Of a stretch of 64,000 bases of DNA, positions 47,702-55,935 are shown piece by piece. The notes under the pieces were generated by a model, which was given only the letters and a program-made list of their open reading frames with translations, ran no database searches and was not told the origin of the DNA. The stretch is from an uncultured Sulfitobacter sp. Its GTDB lineage: Bacteria > Pseudomonadota > Alphaproteobacteria > Rhodobacterales > Rhodobacteraceae. The stretch's first letter is position 1; every line of letters begins with the position of its first letter. A program made the translations under genes and the position numbers. The stretch covers positions 124,001 through 188,000 of the forward strand of contig CANLOQ010000005.1 of assembly GCA_947492925.1 (NCBI GenBank), in the 5' to 3' direction.

Positions 47702-48166
47702 TCAGCTGCCAAAGGCTGCGGGATTAAACCGGCCGATGTTGCCCAGAAGCTGACGCAGGAAGGTCTGATCGCTGACCGGCGATGAGGTCACACGCCGCTC
47801 AAGCGGAACCACCTGACCGCGCTCCAGCCCAAAGCGTTCAATGTTCTGCAATCTCCCGGCTTGGTTGAAACTGATGCTCAGTACCTGACGGTCGATTTCT
47901 TGCGGGGCCAGCGGCCCAATGGTACGCGTGCGCATCCGGACATAATAATAGCCACTGTCATTCAACACGCCCGACGATACCGGCACGCCAACCTTCTCGG
48001 CCACGCTTTCGCGGGTATCGGTACCGATCTCAAGCTGATCGAGGTCTTCCTGCGGCGGGATATAGCCGTGATTGCTGAACTGCGGCGCGCACCCTGCGAC
48101 GCCAAAAGCCACCGCAAGCGTGGCGGCCTGCATCGCCCGGAGGGATGTCTTGCGAATACTGCGCAT
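47702..48166 (-). CDS. bamE: BamE/OmlA-family outer-membrane lipoprotein
   Basis: 154 residues from the ATG at 48166. Lipobox FGVAGC ends the signal peptide at about residue 26. HGYIPPQEDLDQLEIGTDTRESVAEKVGVP is the SmpA/OmlA domain; YYVRMRTRTIGPLAPQEIDRQVLSISF completes it. BamE stabilises the BAM complex that inserts outer-membrane proteins. Divergent from yceD, a pairing common in alphaproteobacteria. Confidence 0.92.
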   Translation of the reverse strand: MRSIRKTSLRAMQAATLAVAFGVAGCAPQFSNHGYIPPQEDLDQLEIGTDTRESVAEKVGVPVSSGVLNDSGYYYVRMRTRTIGPLAPQEIDRQVLSISFNQAGRLQNIERFGLERGQVVPLERRVTSSPVSDQTFLRQLLGNIGRFNPAAFGS

Positions 48167-48257
48167 CTGGTCTGCCCTCTTGCCCTTGTAACGTCGGCCT
48201 TTTATCCCACTTACACCAAGCTGCACCTTGTGTTCAAGAAACGAAAGTAGACCAGAT

Positions 48258-48809
48258 ATGGCGCACCCTACTCCAAGTGACACGGCACTGCGGGTTTCCG
48301 AACTTTCACAGACCGCTGAGAACGCCTTTGCCCTGCGCCCCGATGCCGATGAACTGGCACGGATCGCGGACGAACTGGAACTCAGCACGTTGCGCAAACT
48401 CAGCTTTGAAGGGCGCATCAAACCAATGGGTGACGCCGATTGGGCCCTGGAAGGGCGGCTGGGGGCCACGGTCGTGCAGCCCTGTGTGGTCACGCTTGAT
48501 CCGGTGACGACTCGCATTGACACCGACGTGGTCCGCCACTTTATCCGCGAATACGTCGAGCCTGACGAGCCGGAAGCGGAAATGCCCGAGGATGACACCA
48601 GTGAAGCCTTGGGCACCTGGATTGATCCCGCAATCGTGATGCGGGAGGCGCTGGCGCTTGCTGTGCCGGACTATCCGCGCAAGGGCGATGCTGAACTGGG
48701 CCAGATGGTCTATACCAAACCCGGTGCGGCCCCGATGACGGATGAGGACGCGCGCCCCTTTGCAGGTCTGGCCGCTTTCAAGGACAAGCTGGCGAAAGAC
48801 ACCGACTGA
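48258..48809 (+). CDS. yceD: DUF177 / YceD-like rRNA-associated protein
   Basis: 183 residues from the ATG at 48258. The pattern with GRLGATVVQPCVVTLDPV, an acidic middle (EPDEPEAEMPEDD) and IDPAIVMREALALAVPDYPRK is DUF177, usually encoded just before rpmF. In plants and E. coli the family affects 23S rRNA levels. It heads the yceD-rpmF-plsX-fabH block, with 190 bases to rpmF. Confidence 0.92.
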   Translation: MAHPTPSDTALRVSELSQTAENAFALRPDADELARIADELELSTLRKLSFEGRIKPMGDADWALEGRLGATVVQPCVVTLDPVTTRIDTDVVRHFIREYVEPDEPEAEMPEDDTSEALGTWIDPAIVMREALALAVPDYPRKGDAELGQMVYTKPGAAPMTDEDARPFAGLAAFKDKLAKDTD

Positions 48810-48900
48810 CCTGCGCGGGCCTACGCGAAAAACCCGCTTGCACCCGCCACTTTTCGCAGTATTTTGCCGCCCTCACCCGATTTAAGGTTGGACATCACCT

Positions 48901-48920
48901 GCCGCTTTGCCTAAAGCGGC
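48901..48920 (+). other. hairpin in the rpmF leader
   Basis: GCCGCTTT-GCCT-AAAGCGGC: a perfect 8-bp stem with a 4-base loop, 80 bases before the rpmF ATG. There is no U tract, so it is not a standard terminator. It may be an mRNA leader structure or the 3' end of the yceD message. Confidence 0.4.
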
Positions 48921-48999
48921 GGAACACCCAATCCGGGGATATTGAAACACGGGGTTTGCGGCCTTTGCCCGAACCCCCCGAACGACAAAGGCACCAGAC

Positions 49000-49206
49000 A
49001 TGGCTGTCCAGCAGAATAAAGTTTCCAAGTCGCGCCGCAACAACCGCCGCGCCCACGATTCGCTGAGTGCTGCGAACCCCAACGAATGCTCCAACTGTGG
49101 TGAGCTGAAGCGCCCGCACCACATTTGCGCCTCTTGCGGTCACTACGACGAAAAAGAAATCGTCGCTCTGACAGAAGAGATCGACCTGGAAGACGACGCG
49201 GCCTAA
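49000..49206 (+). CDS. rpmF: 50S ribosomal protein L32
   Basis: 68 residues. [20 protein letters not shown] and the zinc ribbon [21 protein letters not shown] with four cysteines are diagnostic. Component of the large ribosomal subunit. Followed by plsX after 44 bases. Confidence 0.98.
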   Translation: MAVQQNKVSKSRRNNRRAHDSLSAANPNECSNCGELKRPHHICASCGHYDEKEIVALTEEIDLEDDAA

Positions 49207-49250
49207 GGTCGCCTCAGGCTTTTCACAGATCATATGAGGCATTCGCACCG

Positions 49251-50345
49251 ATGACGGCCCCGACCGATCACACTGACGCGAACGCCCCTGCCCGGACCGA
49301 TAACGGGCGCACCCTTATATCCGTCGATGCGATGGGGGGTGATGAAGGCCCGGCAGCAATCGTTGCCGGGTGTTCCTTGTCTGCCAAGATCAATCCTGAC
49401 ATCGCCTTTGTCCTGCACGGGGACGCGGCGCAGCTGGAACCGCTGGTCGAAAAACGCCCCGAACTGAAAAACCGTTGCGAGGTCCGCCACGCGGCCGACG
49501 TGGTCACGATGGATGACAAACCTTCTCAGGTGGTGCGCACGGGCAAGGACACCTCAATGTGGTCCGCTATTGAATCGGTGCGCAACAGTGAGGCGGCGGT
49601 TGCCGTGTCCTGTGGCAACACCGGGGCGCTGATGGCCATGTCGATGATCCGCCTGCGCAAACTGCCCGGCGTGAACCGCCCAGCGATTGCGGTGCTTTAC
49701 CCGTCAGCGAACAAACAGGGCTTCAACGTGCTGCTGGATGTGGGTGCCGACATCCGTGCTGATGCCGACGATCTGATGCGCTATGCCCTGATGGGCGTGT
49801 CCTATGCCCGCAACGGTATGGACATCGAAACACCGCGCGTCGGCCTGCTGAACGTGGGCACGGAAGAACACAAGGGCCGGGCCGAACTGAAAGATGCTCA
49901 CGACCTGATTCGCGATTGTGCAAAAGAAGCGGGCTTTGTCTTTGAGGGCTTTGTCGAAGGCGGCGATATTTCGGGCGACACGGTGGATGTGATCGTGACG
50001 GACGGCTTTACCGGCAATGTCGCCATCAAGACCGGCGAAGGCACCGCCAGCCTGATCGGTAACCGCCTGCGTGAAGCGTTCAAATATTCCTTCCTGTCGC
50101 GCCTTGCTTCCGTGCTTGCCTACACCTCACTTGTGCGCCTGCGCGAAAAGATCGATCCGCGCCGCGTCAACGGCGGCGTGTTTCTGGGGCTGAACGGCAC
50201 GGTCGTGAAATCCCACGGCTCTGCCGATGCAACGGGCATTTCAGCGGCAATCAAACTCGCCGCGCAACTGTCCGAAAACCAGTTCAACGACAAGCTGGCC
50301 GCGCGCGTCGCCGCCGCCCTCCCCGCAGAAGGAACACCCGAATGA
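49251..50345 (+). CDS. plsX: phosphate acyltransferase PlsX
   Basis: 364 residues from the ATG at 49251. ISVDAMGGDEGP at about 23, SCGNTGALMAMSM, FEGFVEGGDISGDTVDVIVTDGFTGN in outline and a C-terminal LNGTVVKSHGSADA are family marks. It makes acyl-phosphate from acyl-ACP for phospholipid synthesis. An N-terminal extension of about 20 residues precedes the conserved start. Overlaps fabH by four bases (ATGA). Confidence 0.97.
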   Translation: MTAPTDHTDANAPARTDNGRTLISVDAMGGDEGPAAIVAGCSLSAKINPDIAFVLHGDAAQLEPLVEKRPELKNRCEVRHAADVVTMDDKPSQVVRTGKDTSMWSAIESVRNSEAAVAVSCGNTGALMAMSMIRLRKLPGVNRPAIAVLYPSANKQGFNVLLDVGADIRADADDLMRYALMGVSYARNGMDIETPRVGLLNVGTEEHKGRAELKDAHDLIRDCAKEAGFVFEGFVEGGDISGDTVDVIVTDGFTGNVAIKTGEGTASLIGNRLREAFKYSFLSRLASVLAYTSLVRLREKIDPRRVNGGVFLGLNGTVVKSHGSADATGISAAIKLAAQLSENQFNDKLAARVAAALPAEGTPE

Positions 50346-51313
50346 CCCTGCGCGCCGTTGTTGTCGGATGCGGGCACTACCTGCCCGAACGTGTGGTTGA
50401 GAACGCCGAATTTGAAGCGACGCTCGACACCAACGACGAATGGATTCGCTCCCGCTCGGGCATTGAACGCCGTCATTTTGCGGCCGAAGGAGAGACGACA
50501 TCGTCGATGGCCACCACCGCCGCGCAGGCTGCCCTGAAAGATGCAGGTTTGGTGCCCGACGACGTGGACGCCATCGTTCTGGCCACCTCCACCGCCGATC
50601 TGACCTTCCCCTCAGCCGCGACAATGGTGCAGGCGCAACTGGGCATGACGCGCGGCTTTGCCTTTGATGTGCAGGCGGTTTGCGCCGGTTTCGTCTTTGC
50701 CCTCAGCAACGCCAATGCGCTCATCGCGTCCGGTCAGGCGCGGCGTGTGCTGGTGATTGGCGCAGAAACCTTCAGCCGCATCATGGACTGGACTGACCGC
50801 TCGACCTGCGTGCTGTTCGGGGATGGCGCGGGCGCGCTGTTGCTTGAGGCGCAAGAGGGTGCCGGCACGCCAGACGACCGGGGCATCCTTGCCACTGATC
50901 TCAATTCCGATGGCCGCCACCGCGACCTTCTCTATGTGGACGGCGGCGTCAGCACAGGCACCACCGGCTATCTGCGGATGCAGGGCAATCAGGTTTTCCG
51001 CCACGCGGTGTCAAAACTTGCCGCCACCGCCACCACCGCGATGGACAGCGCGGGCGTCGCTGCATCTGATGTTGACTGGATCGTACCCCATCAGGCCAAC
51101 ATCCGCATCATTCAGGGCACCGCAAAAAAGCTCGACCTGCCGATGGAAAAGGTCGTGGTCACCGTACAGGATCACGGCAACACCTCCGCCGCTTCTATCC
51201 CGCTGGCCCTGTCTGTTGGACGGGCCCGCGGGCAGATCAAACCGAACGATCTGATCGTGACCGAGGCCATCGGCGGCGGCCTTGCATGGGGTGCGGTGGT
51301 TTTGCGCTGGTAA
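50342..51313 (+). CDS. fabH: 3-oxoacyl-ACP synthase III
   Basis: 323 residues. Catalytic cysteine in FDVQAVCAGFVFAL, histidine in DWIVPHQANIRI and asparagine in DHGNTSAASIPLAL form the Cys-His-Asn triad. It starts fatty-acid chains by joining acetyl-CoA to malonyl-ACP. Coupled to plsX. Confidence 0.98.
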   Translation: MTLRAVVVGCGHYLPERVVENAEFEATLDTNDEWIRSRSGIERRHFAAEGETTSSMATTAAQAALKDAGLVPDDVDAIVLATSTADLTFPSAATMVQAQLGMTRGFAFDVQAVCAGFVFALSNANALIASGQARRVLVIGAETFSRIMDWTDRSTCVLFGDGAGALLLEAQEGAGTPDDRGILATDLNSDGRHRDLLYVDGGVSTGTTGYLRMQGNQVFRHAVSKLAATATTAMDSAGVAASDVDWIVPHQANIRIIQGTAKKLDLPMEKVVVTVQDHGNTSAASIPLALSVGRARGQIKPNDLIVTEAIGGGLAWGAVVLRW

Positions 51314-51411
51314 ACCTTTGCCGCACTTGCATAAAGACGCCTGCGCAAGCCATTGATATTGACTCTGAATTTTCCCCGCGTTTAAGGTGATCGAAAATAC
51401 CGGGGGATGGG

Positions 51412-51714
51412 ATGACGAATAAAACCTTGACGCGTATGGACCTGAGCGAAGCGGTCTTCCGCGAAGTGGGCCTGTCACGCAACGAAAGCGCACAGCTGGT
51501 TGAATCCGTGCTGGACCATATGTCCGACGCATTGGTCGAAGGCCAACAGGTAAAAATTTCGTCCTTTGGCACCTTTTCCGTGCGTGACAAAACGGCCCGC
51601 GTCGGCCGCAACCCCAAGACAGGCGAAGAAGTGCCCATAAACCCGCGCCGCGTGCTGACCTTTCGCCCTTCGCACCTGATGAAAGACCGGGTCGCCGACG
51701 GCAACAAGTCCTGA
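51412..51714 (+). CDS. ihfA: integration host factor alpha subunit
   Basis: 100 residues. [30 protein letters not shown] and the DNA-intercalating arm [23 protein letters not shown] are typical of IHF-alpha. It bends DNA as a heterodimer with IHF-beta in replication, transcription and recombination. A TTGACT at 51359 may be a -35 with a weak -10. The merR gene starts four bases after its stop. Confidence 0.96.
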   Translation: MTNKTLTRMDLSEAVFREVGLSRNESAQLVESVLDHMSDALVEGQQVKISSFGTFSVRDKTARVGRNPKTGEEVPINPRRVLTFRPSHLMKDRVADGNKS

Positions 51715-51717
51715 TCC

Positions 51718-52860
51718 ATGCCCAAATCGCCGGACGCCTTTCGCACCATTTCCGAAGTCGCTGACTGGCTGGGGATTCAAGCCCATGTTCTGCGGTTCTG
51801 GGAAAGTAAGTTCACGCAGGTCCGCCCCGTCAAACGTGCGGGCGGTAGACGTTATTACCGCCCTGCCGATATGGAATTGCTGGGCGGTATCAAACAGTTG
51901 CTGCACGAAGATGGTCTGACCATCAAAGGCGTCCAGAAGATCCTGCGCGAAGAAGGCATGAGCCATGTGGCCGCAATGTCTCCGCCTCTGGACGAACTGA
52001 CACAGTCCCAGATGCAGGACGCCGCGCCTCAGGACACCGCTGATGAAGCGCCTATGGCAGAGGAGGTTGTCAGCCCGCCGGAAGAAAAAGGCGTCGTTCT
52101 AAGTTTTGACGCGCCCAAAGCGCAAGAGGCTGAGGCTGAGGCTGAGGCTGAGGCTGAGGCTGAGGCTGAGGCTGAGGAAAATGTGCCTGAGCCCGTCGCA
52201 GCGCAATCCGTGACCACAGCCAAAACCGAAGAACCGCCCGCCGCAGAGACCACAGAGGCCCCCCCCGCTGAAGCAGCGCCAGCGCCGGAGGCCGCAGAAA
52301 TCACACCCCCGCCGGCCCCTGAACCGGATGCCGTGGCCAAAGAAAACACCCCACCGGCAGAGCCTGAAACCGCCCCAGCACCGGCAGAGCAGGTTGCAGA
52401 GCCGTCACAGCCCGAGGTGGCGGCCTCCACATCCGAAGAACAGCTGCCCAAAGACACGGCCCCACAAGCCACACCGCCACAGGACGCGGACGCGGGTGCC
52501 AACCTGCCCGCATTTCTGCGTCGCCCGATGGCCAGCCAACCCGCAGAAAGCGGCAATCCGCCGGCAGATCAGCCCGAGGTCGACGCGCCGGAAAGCGCGG
52601 CAGAGCCATCGCAGGCCACCACTACAGATGAACCGCCGGTGCCCGCTGCGCCAAAACCACGCATCATCGACATGCCTCCAATCACCCCGGAACACGAGAT
52701 TGACGCCGCCCCCTCGCTGCTCAGCCGCGTCTCGCGCACCCGTCACCTGACCCACGAACAGGCCCGCCAGATTGCGCCCCTTCTCGACAAACTGACCATC
52801 CTGCGCGATTCAATGGCGGCCCGCCGCCGGGGCGCAACAGATCCGGGTGCACCAGACTAG
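51718..52860 (+). CDS. MerR-family regulator with long acidic Pro/Ala-rich linker
   Basis: 380 residues. N-terminal MerR winged helix (about 8-75): [25 protein letters not shown], then [12 protein letters not shown] and [16 protein letters not shown]. Residues about 110-320 are low complexity, acidic and rich in Pro/Ala/Glu, including eight Glu-Ala pairs from a hexanucleotide repeat. A short conserved helical tail (about 325-372, [26 protein letters not shown]) ends it. Linkage with ihfA is general in alphaproteobacteria. Ligand unknown. Confidence 0.88.
   Translation: MPKSPDAFRTISEVADWLGIQAHVLRFWESKFTQVRPVKRAGGRRYYRPADMELLGGIKQLLHEDGLTIKGVQKILREEGMSHVAAMSPPLDELTQSQMQDAAPQDTADEAPMAEEVVSPPEEKGVVLSFDAPKAQEAEAEAEAEAEAEAEAEENVPEPVAAQSVTTAKTEEPPAAETTEAPPAEAAPAPEAAEITPPPAPEPDAVAKENTPPAEPETAPAPAEQVAEPSQPEVAASTSEEQLPKDTAPQATPPQDADAGANLPAFLRRPMASQPAESGNPPADQPEVDAPESAAEPSQATTTDEPPVPAAPKPRIIDMPPITPEHEIDAAPSLLSRVSRTRHLTHEQARQIAPLLDKLTILRDSMAARRRGATDPGAPD
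52126..52173 (+). repeat. GAGGCT hexanucleotide repeat, eight copies
   Basis: Eight uninterrupted GAGGCT units, in frame inside the merR gene, coding (Glu-Ala)8. Slippage would add or remove dipeptides without changing frame. Confidence 0.95.
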
Positions 52861-52881
52861 ACAGATGGACGCAGTTCCCTC

Positions 52882-52909
52882 TTGCACGCCTGTGAAGATC
52901 AGGTATGAA
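52882..52909 (+). promoter_or_regulatory. promoter of tRNA-Pro
   Basis: TTGCAC at 52882-52887, 16-base spacer, TATGAA at 52904-52909, 11 bases before the mature tRNA. Confidence 0.5.
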
Positions 52910-52920
52910 CAGCGCCATGT

Positions 52921-52997
52921 CGGGCTATGGCGCAGCCTGGTAGCGCGTCCGTCTGGGGGACGGAAGGTCGCAGGTTCGAGTCCTGCTAGCCCGACCA
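52921..52997 (+). tRNA. tRNA-Pro (GGG)
   Basis: 77 bases with encoded CCA. Acceptor CGGGCUA/UAGCCCG, anticodon stem UCCGU/ACGGA, loop CUGGGGG giving anticodon GGG, and discriminator A. It follows the merR gene with its own promoter candidate. Confidence 0.95.
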
Positions 52998-53066
52998 CCG
53001 ACATACATCAAACGCCTGTGGCCCCAAGGGGTGCGCAGGCGTTTGCACTTTGAAAGGCCTTGTACC

Positions 53067-54155
53067 GTGTCCGATCCCCACATGCAGGGTGTGATCCCCA
53101 ATCAATTGATTTCAAAGATGATCGAGGACGCAGAGATCACCGCCCGTCCCGCCGTGACGCCTGCGCAAATCCAGCCCGCCAGCCTTGATCTGCGCTTGGG
53201 CGACGTCGCCTACCGCGTGCGCGCATCCTTCCTCGCGGGCCACGGCGCGCGGGTGGAGGACCGGTTGCAGGAATTCGAAATGCACCGCGTGGACCTGACC
53301 GGCGGTGCGGTGCTCGAAAAAGGTTGCGTCTATGTCGTGCCTTTGATGGAACGCTTGGCCCTGCCCGCCCATGTCTCAGCCGTTGCCAACGCCAAAAGCT
53401 CAACCGGCAGGCTTGACCTTCTGACCCGCACCATCACCGATGGCGGCACCGAATTTGACCGCATCGCGCCCGGCTATACCGGCCCGCTTTACGCCGAAAT
53501 CTGCCCGCGCTCCTTCTCGGTCCTCGTGCGCCCGGGCATGCGGCTGAACCAAATCCGCTTTGGCATCGGGGACGCGGTGCTGGACGATGCCGCCCTGCGC
53601 GCGCTGCACACTGACACCCCGCTGGTTGACGGTGATGCCGTGATCGACGAGGGGCTTGGTTTTTCCGTTGATCTCAGACTGCCGGATACAACGCTTGTCG
53701 GCTACCGCGCCAAGCCCCATACGGGCGTGATCGACCTTGATAATATCGACCATTACGAGCCTTCTGAGTATTGGGAAGAAGTCCACTCATCCAATGGCCA
53801 GATCATCCTCGACCCCGGTGCGTTCTATATCCTTGTCAGCCGGGAAGCGGTGACGATCCCGCCGCAGTATGCCGCCGAAATGGCACCCTATTTGGCGATG
53901 GTCGGTGAGTTTCGCGTGCATTACGCGGGCTTTTTCGATCCGGGTTTCGGACATGCGTCAGCCGGTGGATCAGGCTCACGCGGTGTGCTTGAAGTCCGCT
54001 GCCACGAAGCCCCCTTTGTGCTTGAGCACGGTCAGGTGGTGGGCCGCTTGGTCTATGAACGCATGATAGAGCCGCCCACGCAGCTATACGGGGCGGATTT
54101 GGCCTCGAACTATCAAGGCCAGGGCCTGAAGCTCTCAAAACACTTCAAAAGTTAA
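53067..54155 (+). CDS. dcd: two-domain dCTP deaminase
   Basis: 362 residues from GTG at 53067 (GAAAGG 10 bases upstream). The first half has the dCTP-deaminase/dUTPase pattern: IQPASLDLRLGDVAYRV, VPLMERLALPAHVSAVANAKSSTGRLDL, then GYTGPLYAEICPRS with the glutamate expected for catalysis and LVRPGMRLNQIRF. The second half (about 195-355) repeats the fold in diverged form (DPGAFYILVSREAVTIPP, HYAGFFDPGFGH). Twice the length of E. coli Dcd; a tandem form known in alphaproteobacteria. It supplies dUTP for dTTP synthesis. Confidence 0.9.
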   Translation: MSDPHMQGVIPNQLISKMIEDAEITARPAVTPAQIQPASLDLRLGDVAYRVRASFLAGHGARVEDRLQEFEMHRVDLTGGAVLEKGCVYVVPLMERLALPAHVSAVANAKSSTGRLDLLTRTITDGGTEFDRIAPGYTGPLYAEICPRSFSVLVRPGMRLNQIRFGIGDAVLDDAALRALHTDTPLVDGDAVIDEGLGFSVDLRLPDTTLVGYRAKPHTGVIDLDNIDHYEPSEYWEEVHSSNGQIILDPGAFYILVSREAVTIPPQYAAEMAPYLAMVGEFRVHYAGFFDPGFGHASAGGSGSRGVLEVRCHEAPFVLEHGQVVGRLVYERMIEPPTQLYGADLASNYQGQGLKLSKHFKS

Positions 54156-54412
54156 AAACGGTTCAACCGCCGCGCCGCTTTCATGGATTGCTGCGCCCGC
54201 TTAGCGTTCTGGCGTGCGGCACGTTTCTGCCGCCGCTCTTCCTGCGTCATCTGTGGCTGTACCGGATTGCCGTAGTCATCCAGCGCATCGGGCGGCACAT
54301 TCGCTTGCCCCCGCTGTTTACGGCTGCCCATACGGTCAAACCCCGCATTCATACCACGCCGGATAAGCTGGTTCATCACCTGCCGGATAATCATATTGAT
54401 GATCTGATTCAT
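54152..54412 (-). CDS. small basic helical protein, unknown
   Basis: 86 residues from the ATG at 54412. The N-terminus is Asn/Ile/Met-rich and helical (MNQIINMIIRQVMNQLIRRG), the C-terminus is strongly basic (RRQKRAARQNAKRAQQSMKA). No family recognised with certainty. Stop codon overlaps the convergent dcd stop (shared TTAA). It follows scpB on the same strand region after 79 bases. Confidence 0.6.
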   Translation of the reverse strand: MNQIINMIIRQVMNQLIRRGMNAGFDRMGSRKQRGQANVPPDALDDYGNPVQPQMTQEERRQKRAARQNAKRAQQSMKAARRLNRF

Positions 54413-54491
54413 GGATCGACCCTCGTTTTGCCTCACTGCCTATATAACACGGAATAAGGCGATTTTCAGGCCCGCACCGGGGGATTTCCGC

Positions 54492-55157
54492 TCAATCCTC
54501 GAAAAGCTCGGACTGACCCTCTGTTGTCTCTTCCTCGTCGTCCCCGTCTCCGGCCAGTGACAGCGCCCCGGGCGGCGGTCTGTTTTCCAGCAATCCGGCA
54601 GAGCGTAATTCCTTGAGACCCGGCAGATCGCGTGCATTCTCGAGCCCGAAGTGATCCAGAAACCCCTGCGTCACGACAAAGGTGACGGGCCGCCCCGGCG
54701 TCATCTTGCGCCGCCCGAACCTGATCCACTCCATCTCAAGCAACTGGTCAACCGTGCCGCGTGACACGGACACACCGCGAATCTCTTCAATCTCGGCGCG
54801 CGTCACCGGCTGGTGATAAGCGATGATTGCCAGCGTTTCGATCGCCGCCCGGCTGAGTTTACGCACCTCAACCGTTTCTTTCTGCATCAAAAACCCAAGG
54901 TCCGCCGCCGTGCGCATGGCAAACCCATCACCCACACGTGAAATCTCGACCCCGCGCCCCTCGTAGCGTTTGCGCAGGTACACCATCGCCTCTGCCGCAT
55001 CACAGCCATGCGGCATCCGCGCCTCAAGCTCCTTGATCGTCACAGGCTCCGACGTGGCAAAAAGCACCGCTTCGATCATGCGCTCCTGCTCGGCCATCGG
55101 GGGGGCCTCGAACAGGCTTTCTTCTTTTTCTTCAATGTCATCCGCCACGCGGCTCAT
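54492..55157 (-). CDS. scpB: segregation and condensation protein B
   Basis: 221 residues. Two winged-helix domains: IEAVLFATSEPVTIKELEARM and AAIETLAIIAYHQPVTRAEIEEIRGVSVSRGTVDQLLE are diagnostic. It joins ScpA and SMC to condense chromosomes. The start overlaps the end of scpA by 20 bases. An acidic tail (GDGDDEEETTEGQ) ends the protein. Confidence 0.96.
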   Translation of the reverse strand: MSRVADDIEEKEESLFEAPPMAEQERMIEAVLFATSEPVTIKELEARMPHGCDAAEAMVYLRKRYEGRGVEISRVGDGFAMRTAADLGFLMQKETVEVRKLSRAAIETLAIIAYHQPVTRAEIEEIRGVSVSRGTVDQLLEMEWIRFGRRKMTPGRPVTFVVTQGFLDHFGLENARDLPGLKELRSAGLLENRPPPGALSLAGDGDDEEETTEGQSELFED

Positions 55158-55935
55158 CCTTTTTCCGCAGCTGGATCGGGGCAAAGGTGTCCGATTGCCG
55201 GATCTCCAGATGACCCTCCTTAACCAGTTCCAGCGACGCCGCAAAGGTCGCCGCCGTGGCCGACCGCCGCTTTACCGGATCGCTCTCCCAGCCTTCGGGC
55301 AGAAAGCTCATCAGATCACCCCAGTCGCCCGCATAGCCAATCAGCCCGCGCATCCGCTCCAGCGCCTGCTCCATCGTGAAAACCGCATCCCGGTCCATCA
55401 CAAAGGGACGGAATTCGTCCTTCGTCCTGATCCGCGCATACCCCTGCATCAGATCAAGCAACGTGGCGGTGTAGGTAATCTTGCGCACCCGCTCGACCTC
55501 GTTGGTCTGACCACGGGCAAAGAAATCACGCCCCAACTGGTCACGCGCCATCAGGCGGGCAGCGGCATCGCGCATCGCCTGCAACCGCTCCAGCTGAAAC
55601 GCCAGATGTGCCGCCAGTTCCTCGCCCGAAGGCCCCTCCTCGGTGGGGTCCGGCGGCAGCAGCAGCCGGGATTTCAGGAACGCCAGCCACGCCGCCATCA
55701 CCAGATAATCGGCGGCCAGTTCCAGCCGCAGCGCCTTGGCGCGCTCCACAAAAGCCAGATATTGCCGCGCCAGTTGCAGCACTGAAATCTTGCGCAAATC
55801 CACCTTCTGCGTCCGGCTCAGCGTCAGCAACAAATCAAGCGGCCCTTCAAAGCCGTCCACATCCACAATCAGCGCCTCGGCGGCCATGCGCTCGGCAACC
55901 GAAACCTTGTCTTCCTCGAATGTGGTTTCAGCCAT
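55138..55935 (-). CDS. scpA: segregation and condensation protein A
   Basis: 265 residues from the ATG at 55935. The kleisin N-terminal motif VDGFEGPLDLLLTLSRTQKVDLRKISVLQLARQYL and the C-terminal winged helix (RSATAATFAASLELVKEGHLEIRQSDTFAPI) are clear. Kleisin of the bacterial SMC complex. Overlaps nagZ by eight bases and scpB by 20. Confidence 0.96.
   Translation of the reverse strand: MAETTFEEDKVSVAERMAAEALIVDVDGFEGPLDLLLTLSRTQKVDLRKISVLQLARQYLAFVERAKALRLELAADYLVMAAWLAFLKSRLLLPPDPTEEGPSGEELAAHLAFQLERLQAMRDAAARLMARDQLGRDFFARGQTNEVERVRKITYTATLLDLMQGYARIRTKDEFRPFVMDRDAVFTMEQALERMRGLIGYAGDWGDLMSFLPEGWESDPVKRRSATAATFAASLELVKEGHLEIRQSDTFAPIQLRKKDEPRGG

Noticed and set aside
48258-52860. yceD-rpmF-plsX-fabH-ihfA-merR block as a novel operon
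   Set aside because: This gene order is a standard alphaproteobacterial arrangement.
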